Assembly (NCBI RefSeq): GCF_004804315.1
Contig: NZ_SRXX01000002.1
Span: 1 to 64,000 of the forward strand
DNA from: Flagellimonas onchidii
GTDB taxonomy: Bacteria > Bacteroidota > Bacteroidia > Flavobacteriales > Flavobacteriaceae
Length of the DNA stretch: 64,000 bases
Direction: 5' to 3'
The position numbers were made by a program, and so were the translations under genes. This document shows, in pieces, positions 1-8,932 of this stretch. Within the stretch, counting starts at the first letter, position 1. Each line of letters opens with the position of its first letter. A model generated the notes under the pieces. The model did no database searches. It was given only the letters and a program-made list of their open reading frames with translations, and was not told where the DNA came from.

Positions 1-94
1 CCCTTTGCAGACTTTTGAGGATTCCATACTTTTAGCAAAAGAAAAGCTCATCGAATACAATGAGCTTAAAGGTTCTTTTCAAGTGTCAGATTAA
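1..94 (+). CDS. 3' end of an unknown gene (partial)
   Basis: The second reading frame is open from the window edge and closes with TAA at 92-94, giving the last 30 residues of a protein ending in FQVSD. The fragment is charged and probably helical, with no recognisable motif. It lies about 100 bases upstream of the hydrolase pair in the same direction. The family cannot be named from this piece. Confidence 0.45.
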   Translation, partial: PLQTFEDSILLAKEKLIEYNELKGSFQVSD

Positions 95-196
95 CCACAA
101 CTGTCAGGTTAAGTAGTGGCTAGTACAAATGAACGAAACTCAAACCTTCTAAAAGTCAAATGTGATTTTTTTGTATTTTGTGTAAAACCTTTCGAT

Positions 197-1075
197 ATGC
201 AAGATTGGCTCTATATGCTTCTGATTGTATTCACAGTGTATATACTAGTGAGCGTATTGTTATATATATTTCAAGATTATTTTCTTTTCAAACCCGAGAA
301 ATTACCAGAGGATTTTCAGTTTCATTATGCCAATCAGGAGATTGAAGAATATAACGTTGCGACTAGGGACGGAGCTGTCATTAATGGTGTCCGGTTTAAG
401 GCCCAAGACCCAAAAGGGGTGGTATTTTATCTAAAAGGAAATTCCAAAAGCGTCAAAGGCTGGGGTAAATTTGCAGTAGACTTTACTCGTCATGGTTATG
501 ATGTTATTATGGTGGATTATAGAGGTTTTGGAAAGAGCACCGGCCGAAGAACCCAAAAAGCCGTAAAACGAGATATGCAAGTCATCTACAACAAGATTAA
601 GGAAAAGGTTGCAGAAAAATACATTATCCTTTATGGTAGATCGTTAGGTTCTGGTTTCGCTACCAAGTTAGCCTCCATGAACAATCCAAGAATGCTAATT
701 TTGGACGCACCGTATTACAGTTTGAACAAGGTTGCCAAAAAATACATCCCATTTATACCCTTATCCTTATTGATAAAATTTCCTATGCCTACCTACAAAT
801 GGCTTAAATATGTTAATTGTCCCATACACATAATCCATGGAACTGATGATAAGCTTATTCCATATAAAACGAGCGTAAAACTTTCAAAAATAAAACCAGA
901 ACTGACCAAACTCTATACGGTAATTGGCGGAGGACATAAAAACTTGAACAATTTTGAATCTTATCATAAAATGTTATCTGAAATTATCCATTCGCGTCCT
1001 GCAAAGGTTGATTTGGAAGGTTCGAGCATCGATGTGATTCATTCTTCAAAACGCAAGGCCAATGCAAAAGTTTAA
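197..1075 (+). CDS. alpha/beta hydrolase, membrane-anchored, first of a tandem pair
   Basis: This is an alpha/beta-fold serine hydrolase of the FrsA/YqkD-like (BAAT/DLH-related) type. An N-terminal membrane helix (about residues 4-25) is followed by the hydrolase domain. The nucleophile elbow GRSLGSG puts Ser at about residue 149; the acid is in HGTDD (about 217) and the His in GGGHKN (about 247). The strand-3 oxyanion motif, normally HGN, reads KGNS here (about 80-83), so activity may be altered. I chose the ATG at 197 because the longer GTG start at 116 adds residues that precede the signal-anchor. The stop overlaps the next paralogue by 14 bases, so the two are probably co-transcribed. The substrate is unknown. 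Confidence 0.8.
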   Translation: MQDWLYMLLIVFTVYILVSVLLYIFQDYFLFKPEKLPEDFQFHYANQEIEEYNVATRDGAVINGVRFKAQDPKGVVFYLKGNSKSVKGWGKFAVDFTRHGYDVIMVDYRGFGKSTGRRTQKAVKRDMQVIYNKIKEKVAEKYIILYGRSLGSGFATKLASMNNPRMLILDAPYYSLNKVAKKYIPFIPLSLLIKFPMPTYKWLKYVNCPIHIIHGTDDKLIPYKTSVKLSKIKPELTKLYTVIGGGHKNLNNFESYHKMLSEIIHSRPAKVDLEGSSIDVIHSSKRKANAKV

Positions 1076-1862
1076 AAGGATTGTTGCCTTTGGGTTGTCC
1101 CTTTTAGCCTTACTCATCACTATGTTTTATTTCTTTCAAGAAAAACTGATTTTTTTGCCCACGACCCTTCCACAAGACTACACCTATTCCTTTGATGGTG
1201 ACTTTGAAGAAGTTTTTATTAATGCTGCCGATGGGGCAAGATTGAATGCACTTCACTTTAAAGTTAAGAATCCTAAAGGGTTGATTCTTTATTTCCATGG
1301 TAATGCAGGAGATCTTTCCCGTTGGGGGGAGATTGTGGCTCCGTTCACCGAGTTAGGCTACGAGGTTTTGGTTATGGATTATAGAACCTACGGGAAAAGT
1401 ACAGGAAAGTTAAGTGAAGAGGCTCTTCATAAGGATGCGCAACTCTTTTATGACTATGCATTAAGGAAATTTAATGAGGATGAAATTATTGTCTTCGGCC
1501 GTTCCCTCGGTGCCAGTATTGCAACCAAAGTGGCTTCCAATAACCATCCCAAAAAACTTATTTTGGAAACCCCATTTTATAATTTAAAGGATGTCGCTAA
1601 GGAGCGTTTCCCCTTTCTTCCAATTAAATTAATGCTGAAATACACCTTTAATTCATCTGATTTTATAAAAAAGGTTACTGCTCCAGTGCGAATTTTACAT
1701 GGAACTGAGGATGAAGTTGTCTCTTATGAATCGGGACGTAAGCTTTATGATTCCATTCCGAATGAATCCAAGAGGTTTTATACAATTGAAAAAGGTAAGC
1801 ATAACGATTTGGCCACTTTTCCTTCGTATTGGCAAGCGATAAAAACAGAGCTAGAAGACTAG
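1062..1862 (+). CDS. alpha/beta hydrolase, membrane-anchored, second of a tandem pair
   Basis: This 266-residue paralogue of the preceding gene arose by tandem duplication: same length, same order of motifs and the shared stretch MDYR.YGKSTG. It has an N-terminal hydrophobic anchor (about residues 8-25), a canonical HGNAG oxyanion motif (79-83), nucleophile Ser148 in GRSLGAS, Asp217 in HGTEDE and His247 in KGKHNDL. A complete triad suggests an active esterase, thioesterase or peptidase-like enzyme facing the periplasm or attached to the inner membrane. It starts inside the end of the upstream copy, which fits translational coupling. The substrate cannot be read from the sequence. Confidence 0.85.
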   Translation: MQKFKRIVAFGLSLLALLITMFYFFQEKLIFLPTTLPQDYTYSFDGDFEEVFINAADGARLNALHFKVKNPKGLILYFHGNAGDLSRWGEIVAPFTELGYEVLVMDYRTYGKSTGKLSEEALHKDAQLFYDYALRKFNEDEIIVFGRSLGASIATKVASNNHPKKLILETPFYNLKDVAKERFPFLPIKLMLKYTFNSSDFIKKVTAPVRILHGTEDEVVSYESGRKLYDSIPNESKRFYTIEKGKHNDLATFPSYWQAIKTELED

Positions 1863-1867
1863 ACTAA

Positions 1868-2752
1868 TCAGTCAAAAAGATCGGAAGACAAATATCGGTC
1901 GCCTCTATCACAAACAATGGAAACGATGGTACCGCTTTCCAAAGTATCGGCCAGCCGTAGTGCAACGGCAGCAGCACCTCCACTACTGACCCCAGCAAAA
2001 ATCCCTTCTTCCGTGGCCAGTCTTCTTGCCATATCTTCGGCTTCTGTTTGACTTACCTCCATTACCGTATCGACTTTTTGGGGATTAAATATTTTTGGCA
2101 GGTATTCCTCAGGCCATTTTCGAATACCTGGAATCCTAGAATCGTCCGTTGGTTGAACACCGACAATTTGAACCTCTTGATTTTGTTCTTTTAGAAAAGT
2201 CGAGGTGCCCATTATGGTTCCTGTAGTGCCCATACTCGAAACAAAATGGGTAATTTTTCCATCCGTGTCCTTCCAAATTTCAGGTCCAGTTGTTTTGTAA
2301 TGTGCCTGCCAGTTATCGTTGTTGGCAAATTGATTCAACATTTGAAACCCATGGTTTTCAACCTTGTCTTCAGCATAGTCCCTAGCTCCTTCAATTCCAA
2401 TATCCGATGGGGTCAATGTAACTTTGGCACCATAAGCCCGCATGGTCTGGACCCTTTCTTTTGTGGAGTTTTCCGGCATTACCAGTTCAATATCCAACCC
2501 ATAAATCCCAGCTATCATGGCCAGCGCGATACCTGTATTTCCACTGGTCGCTTCAATAAGTTTGGCATTTTTGGTAAAATCCCCACGTTCCAATCCGCTC
2601 TTTATCATATTATGAGCGGGGCGATCCTTTACACTACCTCCTGGGTTTTGCCCTTCCAACTTAAAGTACAATTTCACATTAGGATTGGTATTAAGCACTC
2701 GGGATTCCACCAAAGGTGTATTCCCGATAAGGTCAAGAATAGATTTAGACAT
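1868..2752 (-). CDS. cysM: cysteine synthase CysM (O-acetylserine sulfhydrylase B)
   Basis: This PLP-dependent enzyme makes L-cysteine from O-acetylserine and sulfide (CysM types can also use thiosulfate). At 294 residues it has the usual CysM length. The PLP lysine is Lys42 in GGSVKDR, the substrate loop SGNTG is at about 70-74, and the phosphate-binding glycine-rich loop is SSMGTTGT. Near the C-terminus, GVSSGGAA carries the serine that contacts the pyridine nitrogen. It follows the serine acetyltransferase with an 8-base overlap, so the two consecutive steps of cysteine synthesis are coupled in one operon. The symbol follows the short length and the KWPEEYLP-type insert; a CysK assignment is less likely. 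Confidence 0.92.
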   Translation of the reverse strand: MSKSILDLIGNTPLVESRVLNTNPNVKLYFKLEGQNPGGSVKDRPAHNMIKSGLERGDFTKNAKLIEATSGNTGIALAMIAGIYGLDIELVMPENSTKERVQTMRAYGAKVTLTPSDIGIEGARDYAEDKVENHGFQMLNQFANNDNWQAHYKTTGPEIWKDTDGKITHFVSSMGTTGTIMGTSTFLKEQNQEVQIVGVQPTDDSRIPGIRKWPEEYLPKIFNPQKVDTVMEVSQTEAEDMARRLATEEGIFAGVSSGGAAAVALRLADTLESGTIVSIVCDRGDRYLSSDLFD

Positions 2753-3536
2753 TCGAGGTGGTTTTGATTTTGATTTCTGGTGTATGGAATACCGTAGAAT
2801 TTGCTGGGACCGAAGATGTTAACCATGCATTACCCCCAATAACCGAGTTTTCACCAATAACCGTCTCACCACCTAAAATAGTAGCATTGGCATAAATAGT
2901 GACATTGGACATGATGGTGGGATGTCTTTTGGTTTTCTGCAGGCTTTTGGCGACATATAAAGCCCCTAAGGTCACCCCTTGGTACATCTTAACATTGTCG
3001 TGTATCACTGCTGTTTCCCCGATAACCACACCAGTGGCATGATCAATAAAGAAAGACTTGCCTATTTGAGCTCCTGGATTGATGTCCACTCCAGTTTGTC
3101 TGTGTGCATACTCCGTCATTAACCTAGGTACCAAGGGAAACCCTCTGGTATGTAACTCGTGGGCCAATCTGTATATGGCAATGGCATAAAAGCCAGGATA
3201 GGCCATGTATATTTCTTGGATGGACAGGGAAGCTGGGTCACACTCCAATATAGCCTCGGCATCAAGATTCAATTTCTCTAGTATCTCCGGAAGCTGGGAA
3301 ACATAGTTTTCCCAGACCTTGGCACATGGTTTTTTAAGTTCCCAACATGCCATGTCTACCAGCCGATTGAACTGCTCTTCCAATAGCTCCAAATTTTTGT
3401 CAACCGGAGTATTCACATCGAACAGGGTATGGAACAGTGTATTGGTAAATTCTTCTGTTTCTTGTTTTATCCTATAGTCTAAATAGGGTTGTTTTTTATG
3501 CCTATTTAATTCGGCAATGATTTTTTCCTTATCCAT
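2745..3536 (-). CDS. cysE: serine O-acetyltransferase
   Basis: It transfers acetyl from acetyl-CoA to L-serine, the committed step of cysteine synthesis. The N-terminal half is helical. The C-terminal half (from about residue 150) is a left-handed beta-helix of hexapeptide repeats with the family signature around IDHATGVVIGETA, whose His is catalytic. I placed the start at the ATG at 3536 (MDKEKII); a longer frame to 3575 adds only a hydrophobic stub with no family counterpart. The product is about 263 residues, the usual length for the EpsC-like plant and Bacteroidota type. It is the first gene of a two-gene operon with cysM. Confidence 0.9.
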   Translation of the reverse strand: MDKEKIIAELNRHKKQPYLDYRIKQETEEFTNTLFHTLFDVNTPVDKNLELLEEQFNRLVDMACWELKKPCAKVWENYVSQLPEILEKLNLDAEAILECDPASLSIQEIYMAYPGFYAIAIYRLAHELHTRGFPLVPRLMTEYAHRQTGVDINPGAQIGKSFFIDHATGVVIGETAVIHDNVKMYQGVTLGALYVAKSLQKTKRHPTIMSNVTIYANATILGGETVIGENSVIGGNAWLTSSVPANSTVFHTPEIKIKTTSNV

Positions 3537-3629
3537 ATCAGAAATAAAGTCTAAAAATAGCCAAATCATTACCAAGCGCTTATAGAATTAGCTAACTTTA
3601 GCTTAAAAATAACACATCATAGCTTTACC

Positions 3630-4310
3630 GTGCAAAATCCTAAAATTACCCAAGACATCTTCGACTTTCTGAAAGCGTTGGCCAAAAACAACAACAAGGA
3701 ATGGTTCGAAAAAAACAAACCTATTTTTAAACAACACGAGTCTAGTGTAAAATCCTTTTATGCTGGTTTGCAAGAACATCTGAACATTCATGATGAGATT
3801 GAAAAAATGAAGTTGTTCCGAATATATCGCGATGTTCGATTTTCCAAAGACAAAACACCTTACAAAACCCATTTTGGAGGTTCTTTTTCGAGACTTGGTG
3901 CTCGTTTACGTGGAGGTTATTACTTGCACCTTAAACCGGGAGATAGTTTTGCCGCGGTAGGTTTTTGGGAGCCCAATAAAGAAGATTTGTTCAGGATTCG
4001 AAAAGAACTTGAAATGGATGCCGGTGAATTTCGAAAGGTAATCAACGACAAATCATTTAAACAAGTTTGGGGTGATTTGGTAGGGGAAGGAGTAAAAACT
4101 GCGCCCAAAGGATTTGATAAGGAACACCCAGACATCGACCTCATTCGAAAAAAACAATTCATCTTTGTTCGAAAGTTTAGTGATAAACAGGTTCATTCAG
4201 CTGACTTTATAAAGGAAGTGGACAAATCCTTTAAGGCCGTAAGACCTTACTTTGATTTAATGAGCGATGTCCTCACCACCAACTTGAATGGAGAATCAAT
4301 ATTAGACTAG
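3630..4310 (+). CDS. DUF2461 (TIGR02453) family protein
   Basis: This 226-residue cytosolic protein belongs to the conserved DUF2461 family, whose biochemical role is not known. Typical sequence is visible: FLKALAKNNNKEWFEKNK near the N-terminus, FRIYRDVRFSKDKTPYKTH at about 63-81 and GGYYLHLKPGDSF at about 95-107. The start is GTG at 3630; no better ATG lies upstream. It is convergent with the next gene, with a 9-base overlap of the 3' ends. Family membership is clear; function is not. Confidence 0.85.
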   Translation: MQNPKITQDIFDFLKALAKNNNKEWFEKNKPIFKQHESSVKSFYAGLQEHLNIHDEIEKMKLFRIYRDVRFSKDKTPYKTHFGGSFSRLGARLRGGYYLHLKPGDSFAAVGFWEPNKEDLFRIRKELEMDAGEFRKVINDKSFKQVWGDLVGEGVKTAPKGFDKEHPDIDLIRKKQFIFVRKFSDKQVHSADFIKEVDKSFKAVRPYFDLMSDVLTTNLNGESILD

Positions 4311-4709
4311 CACCTCTTCTTCGAGAAGTAGCACCTGATCTTTGAGGCGTTCAATGACAATGTTCATCATTCGCTTGTTCAATGCCGATGAATTTTGAAT
4401 ATACATTTTGTATTCCTCAATAGTGAATTGCCCTATGACCATTCCCTTTAGGGAATTTCGAAACTTGATATCTTTTTGAATTGCGTTTTCAATATACTCT
4501 AAGCGTCTTTCCGCAGAGAGTTCGTAAAAAGCTCCTTTGTGCTTTCTGATGTAATTTTTAAAAACTTCTAGCAATAATGGGTTTTGAAATTTAATTATGG
4601 GGCGTAAAATTTCGTTTTGAAAACGCTCATCTGAGCTCATATTATCATTCAAAAGACTTTGTCTGATGTCGGGACGAATACCCTTTAGGTGACCAGATCT
4701 CGAATCCAT
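4302..4709 (-). CDS. conserved Bacteroidota hypothetical protein (often labelled glyoxalase)
   Basis: This 135-residue, mostly alpha-helical protein has N-terminal sequence of the type MDSRSGHLKGIRPDI and a conserved core FQNEILRPIIKFQNPLLL (about 30-47), followed by AERRLEYIENAIQKD and GQFTIEEYKMY. Proteins of this shape occur widely in Flavobacteriia and are sometimes labelled glyoxalase, but I see no vicinal-oxygen-chelate fold or metal ligands to support that name. It is a monocistronic gene convergent with the DUF2461 gene. Confidence 0.7.
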   Translation of the reverse strand: MDSRSGHLKGIRPDIRQSLLNDNMSSDERFQNEILRPIIKFQNPLLLEVFKNYIRKHKGAFYELSAERRLEYIENAIQKDIKFRNSLKGMVIGQFTIEEYKMYIQNSSALNKRMMNIVIERLKDQVLLLEEEVLV

Positions 4710-4835
4710 GACTGTAAGTTTCTCTTAAAATTACATAATACTAAAACCGAGGAATGAAGGAGTAATTTAAGTTTTTAACCATCTTATGAACAGGTGATAA
4801 TAATTCATAAATTCGTTTCTGATAAAACCACTTAT

Positions 4836-5735
4836 ATGAAATTTGGAAAGATCGAAAACCCTGAACTTATAGATTTTACAATTCCAGTGGATCATCCAGA
4901 TACCGCTGTCGTATTGGCAAAAGACAAGATTGAAGGTGATTCTAATATATATGTAGGTTGCGCCAAATGGAACCGTCAAGATCTTAAAAATTTCTATCCC
5001 AGGGGAACCAAAGATGAATTGGGGTATTATTCCTCTCAATTTAACAGCATTGAACTCAATGCCACTTTTTATAGAATTTTTCCGGCAGAACAATACCAAA
5101 AATGGTACGATAAGACTCCTGAGGGATTTAAGTTCTTTCCCAAAATGACACAAGACGTGAGTCATTTACGTCGGTTAAATGATAAAGTCTACGATATTGC
5201 CGATCATTATTTGGAAGTGACCTCCCAACTCAAAGAAAAGTTAGGGACTATCTTTTTACAGATGCACAGCAATTTTGGGCCTAAAAATTGGGATAGGGTA
5301 GTACGCTTTGTTGAATATTGGCCCAAAGAGTTTTCCTTAGCCATGGAGTTTAGGCACACCGATTGGTTCAATGATGAAGGGGTGGCTCAAGAACTCTATC
5401 ATTTATTAGAAGAGAACAACATTGCCAATGTATTAGTCGACACTGCAGGCAGACGAGATTTGATGCACATGAGGTTGACCAAAAATGAAGCCTTTATAAG
5501 GTATGTGGGAGCTAATCATGCCACAGACTATCCCAGACTGGATGACTGGATTGAGCGCTTGGATTCATGGAAAGCCAAAGGCCTAAAAAACATCCATTTT
5601 TTTGTGCATCAAAATCTTGAACTGGAGTCTCCCCTTTTATCCGCCTATTTTATTGAAAAGCTGAATGCCCATTTGAACAGTAGGCTTACCATTCCCCATA
5701 CTTTGGTCAAACCCAAGCCCAATACCCTGTTTTAA
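4836..5735 (+). CDS. DUF72 domain protein
   Basis: This DUF72 (YecE-like) TIM-barrel-type protein of about 299 residues has an unknown role in the cell. Family marks are IYVGCAKWNRQDLKNFYP, the FNSIELNATFYR segment, FKFFPKMTQDVSH, and the late FFVHQNLE that replaces the usual FNN. The preferred start is the ATG at 4836 (MKFGKIENPEL); a GTG at 4794 would add 14 unlike residues. It ends 4 bases inside the end of the convergent phosphatidylserine decarboxylase gene. Confidence 0.85.
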   Translation: MKFGKIENPELIDFTIPVDHPDTAVVLAKDKIEGDSNIYVGCAKWNRQDLKNFYPRGTKDELGYYSSQFNSIELNATFYRIFPAEQYQKWYDKTPEGFKFFPKMTQDVSHLRRLNDKVYDIADHYLEVTSQLKEKLGTIFLQMHSNFGPKNWDRVVRFVEYWPKEFSLAMEFRHTDWFNDEGVAQELYHLLEENNIANVLVDTAGRRDLMHMRLTKNEAFIRYVGANHATDYPRLDDWIERLDSWKAKGLKNIHFFVHQNLELESPLLSAYFIEKLNAHLNSRLTIPHTLVKPKPNTLF

Positions 5736-6583
5736 TAGGGCATGCCCACTTCCACGAAAGTATTTTTCGTATGAAATCTTGGCGAAATTGGAGAAGCCAT
5801 GCAGCAAGTAGAGCCTAAATAGAAAAGTGAAACCTCTTGTAACTTGGATACCTTATGTCCCACGGCTATATCTCTGGCCAGTTCAATGGTCCCAACTGCC
5901 GGGCCTCCAACAATGGACAAATACCAAACCCTTCCCGAAGTATCAGTGATATCAATATTGTATCGCTCATTTCGAAAAGCAGGTAAAGAGGGATTATCCT
6001 TGTAAATCCAAGGCCGGAGTACGACCAAATCACCAGGGACATGTTGAATTCTTGTGATTGTTCCATCTATTGGTGAGTGAATTCGATGGTAGTTTTTGTT
6101 GTGCAGAAACACATTGGTAAAGGTATAGTCCGTAGGGAGTTGACGACGGTCAATTCCAAATACGGTTGCAACCGTTCTAATGTCAGACTTTACACAGACT
6201 AAACCCAAATCATCTACTCGATCCTCATCGCATAGCAATCCTTCGCAAGGCCAAACAAAAGGGCTTTCGGTTTCTGGAAGGTGTTTAAACTCTCGAATAA
6301 AAAAATCTTGAAAAGATTCGAACTCTTTTTTGCCGTTTGGAGGCTTGAATTTCTCCAAATAATCCTTATCGGTATAATTGACCCGAATATAAGGTTCGAT
6401 TAGACTTTTGGAAATAGGTTTTTGATAAAAAGAACTATACCATGCAGAACAGGCTCTTTGCAAATTACTTGGGATATTGCCCCAAACATCAATAGATAAA
6501 AACCGATAAAGTCTTGCGCGCCATTTTGGCACTTTAAAAACCCTAAAACTAGGGTCTGAATAGTACTGTGAGATAGTTTCCAT
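5732..6583 (-). CDS. psd: phosphatidylserine decarboxylase
   Basis: It decarboxylates phosphatidylserine to phosphatidylethanolamine at the inner membrane. The proenzyme has 283 residues. The self-cleavage motif LGST is at about 256-259, and its serine becomes the pyruvoyl group on the small alpha subunit. YHRIHSPIDG (about 165-174) carries the conserved His residues of the long beta chain. The C-terminus, after the cleavage site, is about 25 residues, as expected. The gene stands alone on the minus strand with an AT-rich upstream spacer. Family assignment is firm. Confidence 0.9.
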   Translation of the reverse strand: METISQYYSDPSFRVFKVPKWRARLYRFLSIDVWGNIPSNLQRACSAWYSSFYQKPISKSLIEPYIRVNYTDKDYLEKFKPPNGKKEFESFQDFFIREFKHLPETESPFVWPCEGLLCDEDRVDDLGLVCVKSDIRTVATVFGIDRRQLPTDYTFTNVFLHNKNYHRIHSPIDGTITRIQHVPGDLVVLRPWIYKDNPSLPAFRNERYNIDITDTSGRVWYLSIVGGPAVGTIELARDIAVGHKVSKLQEVSLFYLGSTCCMASPISPRFHTKNTFVEVGMPY

Positions 6584-6837
6584 AAATGTTCGTTTGATTG
6601 TGATTGATGTCTTAATTTATGGTTATAATATTTTATAAACCATGGAATTAAGAAAAATTTATTTTTTGATTAACAAAATTTATAAATAAGAAAACTTTCT
6701 GTTAAACCAAAAGATTTGAAGGCCTGCGAGTACTTTGTTCGAAGGTAAACTACTAGCGTGAATGGATGAAGCGGCGCCCATCTAAAGTATTATATGACTT
6801 GTGGGCAATAGAAGAAAGAACAATCAAAAAACTAGAA

Positions 6838-7986
6838 TTAAGGCTTGGAGGCTATTGCTTGGACCTCATCCAAGACCCGTAATAGGTTTTCTCCCCAAAG
6901 CTTTGCTATTTCACCTTCCGTATATCCTCTTTTTACTAGTTCAAGGGTAACATTAAAGGTCTCTGAAGCGTCTGACCAGCCGTCGATACCACCTCCACCA
7001 TCAAAATCAGAGCTTATACCTACATGATCAATTCCAATAAGCTTTACCATATAATCAATATGGTCTACAAAATCCGAAACATTCACAGGTTCAGGGATTT
7101 CAGCATCAGAAATGCTGTCTTTCTCTGGATTTTTCAGATATGAGCTATATTTTTGATGCTTCTCAGTATTTAGATATGCGCTAAAAGCAACAGTTTGGAC
7201 GACTCCACCATTTTCTTTCAGGGCCAATAGTTGTTCATCATCCAAGTTTCTACTGTGGTCACATAAAGCCCTTGCTGAGGAGTGGGAAGCAATTATTGGC
7301 GCTTTGGAAAGCTCGAATATTTGCATACTAGATTCTTTTGAAGGATGGGAGATGTCAATCATTATTCCAAGTTTATTCATCTCTTTTACAGCTTCTTTGC
7401 CCAACTCACTTAAACCATCATGCAACCATATATCGTCACTTTCCCCTGTATTGGAATCACAAAATTGACTATGACCATTGTGCGAAAGTGAAATATACCG
7501 GGCCCCTCGCTTATAATACTCTTCAAATTTTGAAATATCCTCACCGATAGGATAGGCATTCTCAACACCTATCATCGCCACTTTTTTACCAGACCCAACA
7601 ATACGTCTTACATCATCTGATGTGAGCGCGAGCTCCATTTTATCAGGAGCGTAGGTGTCACAAAGTCTGAGAATAGCCTCAAATTTTGTAATGGCATTGT
7701 CAGAGGCACTGGCATATCCATCGGCATTAAGGGAATCTTGTCCAGTATATACAATGAGCCAAGCCACATCCAAACCACCGGCTTCCATTTTTGGAAGATT
7801 TATTTGAGTATCCAAGTTTTGTGTGTAGTTGATACTGTCAGTAAAATTTTTCACATTGATATCATCATGAGTATCTATGGTGATGACTTTCTCATGGATT
7901 CGTTTTGCTTTTTCCTCCAAAGTTTCTGCTTTTTTGGCACATGAAAACAGCAATAAGGTGCCCATTAAAATTGATAGGTGTTTCAT
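6838..7986 (-). CDS. membrane dipeptidase (peptidase M19), lipoprotein
   Basis: This zinc dipeptidase of the renal-dipeptidase family is predicted to sit in the outer membrane or periplasm. A lipoprotein signal peptide (MKHLSILMGTLLLFSC, with the lipobox Cys at about 16) is followed by the catalytic domain. Metal ligands are visible in IDTHDD, GVENAY, DISHPS and SHSSARA, and HVGISSDFDGGGG is the conserved C-terminal strand. I placed the start at the ATG at 7986; the frame is open to 8049 but that extension would bury the signal peptide. The true substrate could be dipeptides or D-amino-acid-containing peptides. Confidence 0.88.
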   Translation of the reverse strand: MKHLSILMGTLLLFSCAKKAETLEEKAKRIHEKVITIDTHDDINVKNFTDSINYTQNLDTQINLPKMEAGGLDVAWLIVYTGQDSLNADGYASASDNAITKFEAILRLCDTYAPDKMELALTSDDVRRIVGSGKKVAMIGVENAYPIGEDISKFEEYYKRGARYISLSHNGHSQFCDSNTGESDDIWLHDGLSELGKEAVKEMNKLGIMIDISHPSKESSMQIFELSKAPIIASHSSARALCDHSRNLDDEQLLALKENGGVVQTVAFSAYLNTEKHQKYSSYLKNPEKDSISDAEIPEPVNVSDFVDHIDYMVKLIGIDHVGISSDFDGGGGIDGWSDASETFNVTLELVKRGYTEGEIAKLWGENLLRVLDEVQAIASKP

Positions 7987-8071
7987 GATGGCTGGTTTAC
8001 ACCTACAAATAAAGCAATTTGACAACAAAATAAATGCACTATATAACAATTAATTGGAAACCCTATGCTAA

Positions 8072-8914
8072 ATGCACATTTTTAAATTTAATAACTTAAG
8101 AATAGGAAATTTGGGAACTAGGGATTTACTCACGTACTTGGAAAAATTGGAAATTGGTTTGAGCAGTTTTTCCTATGAAGAATTGGGAACCGCCGAAGCA
8201 GGAAAGCTGAAAAGGTCTTTTGATCAATTTAAGAATGGGTTGGAAGATAATATTTTTGGAGGTTCAGAAATGCACCAATTGGATGTGATTTATGATCAAG
8301 TGGGAATAGAGAATCCCAACAAAAAGGTTAAAACTCCTACCAAAGGTAATCATGGAACCGAAACAAGCGATTCAGATGTATTCATCTCACTTTTATCAAT
8401 ACTGCAAAAAACTGATTTGACACCAAAGCAGCAAGAAGTCGTAAAAGCACTTAAAGTGGTCGGGGAGCGAATTATGGACTCCAATGAAATTTCAAAAACT
8501 GGTTCAAAATCTTCCGATAAAATACAACGTATAGAAAAAAATGTGGGCTCTTTTTTGCAAACCGAAAGGGTAAACCTTAAACCTGTACTACGGGAATGTA
8601 TGGGGCAAATGGAGTTGTTGGAAGAGCTTATAAGATTGTACAAACAAAATATTTTAGAATTTATAGGTACCTTGAAGGTACATTTGCAGACTGAAAACTA
8701 TAGGGGAGTGGATTTTGCTTGTCAAAAAATACAACCCTGTCTAAGAATGATGAAAACGGTAAGTCTTCTGGAGATTACCGAACAAATGGTTACCGTATGC
8801 AAAACGGATAATGATTTAAAATACCTTAACTTCCTCTATAACCAGTTCTTGGTAGAATATCCAAAAATTGATGAGTTGGTTGATTTTGAAGTTGAAGTAT
8901 TGCGCAATATGTAA
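8072..8914 (+). CDS. HPt-like protein lacking the phospho-accepting His
   Basis: I cannot name this 280-residue cytosolic protein. The first half (about 1-180) is charged and probably coiled, with no known domain. The C-terminal 100 residues read like a four-helix histidine-phosphotransfer (HPt) domain: MGQMELLEELIRLYKQNILEF, a helix with FACQKIQPCLRMM, then a third and fourth helix. In active HPt domains that second helix reads AHKLK or AHKIKP; here the His position is Gln (ACQKIQP), so phosphotransfer is not expected. The next gene follows after 18 bases in the same direction, so the two may form an operon. The HPt reading is an inference from pattern. Confidence 0.6.
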   Translation: MHIFKFNNLRIGNLGTRDLLTYLEKLEIGLSSFSYEELGTAEAGKLKRSFDQFKNGLEDNIFGGSEMHQLDVIYDQVGIENPNKKVKTPTKGNHGTETSDSDVFISLLSILQKTDLTPKQQEVVKALKVVGERIMDSNEISKTGSKSSDKIQRIEKNVGSFLQTERVNLKPVLRECMGQMELLEELIRLYKQNILEFIGTLKVHLQTENYRGVDFACQKIQPCLRMMKTVSLLEITEQMVTVCKTDNDLKYLNFLYNQFLVEYPKIDELVDFEVEVLRNM

Positions 8915-8932
8915 AAATAAAACCAACATAGT

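Noticed and set aside
4302..4709. Calling this protein glyoxalase
   Set aside because: The label is carried by similar proteins, but no metal ligands or VOC fold could be seen.
6766..6882. 38-codon frame (MKRRPSKVLYDLWAIEERTIKKLE...) overlapping the end of the M19 dipeptidase gene on the opposite strand
   Set aside because: The composition looks coding, but most of its end lies antisense to a firm gene, it has no partner or promoter, and I recognise no relative.
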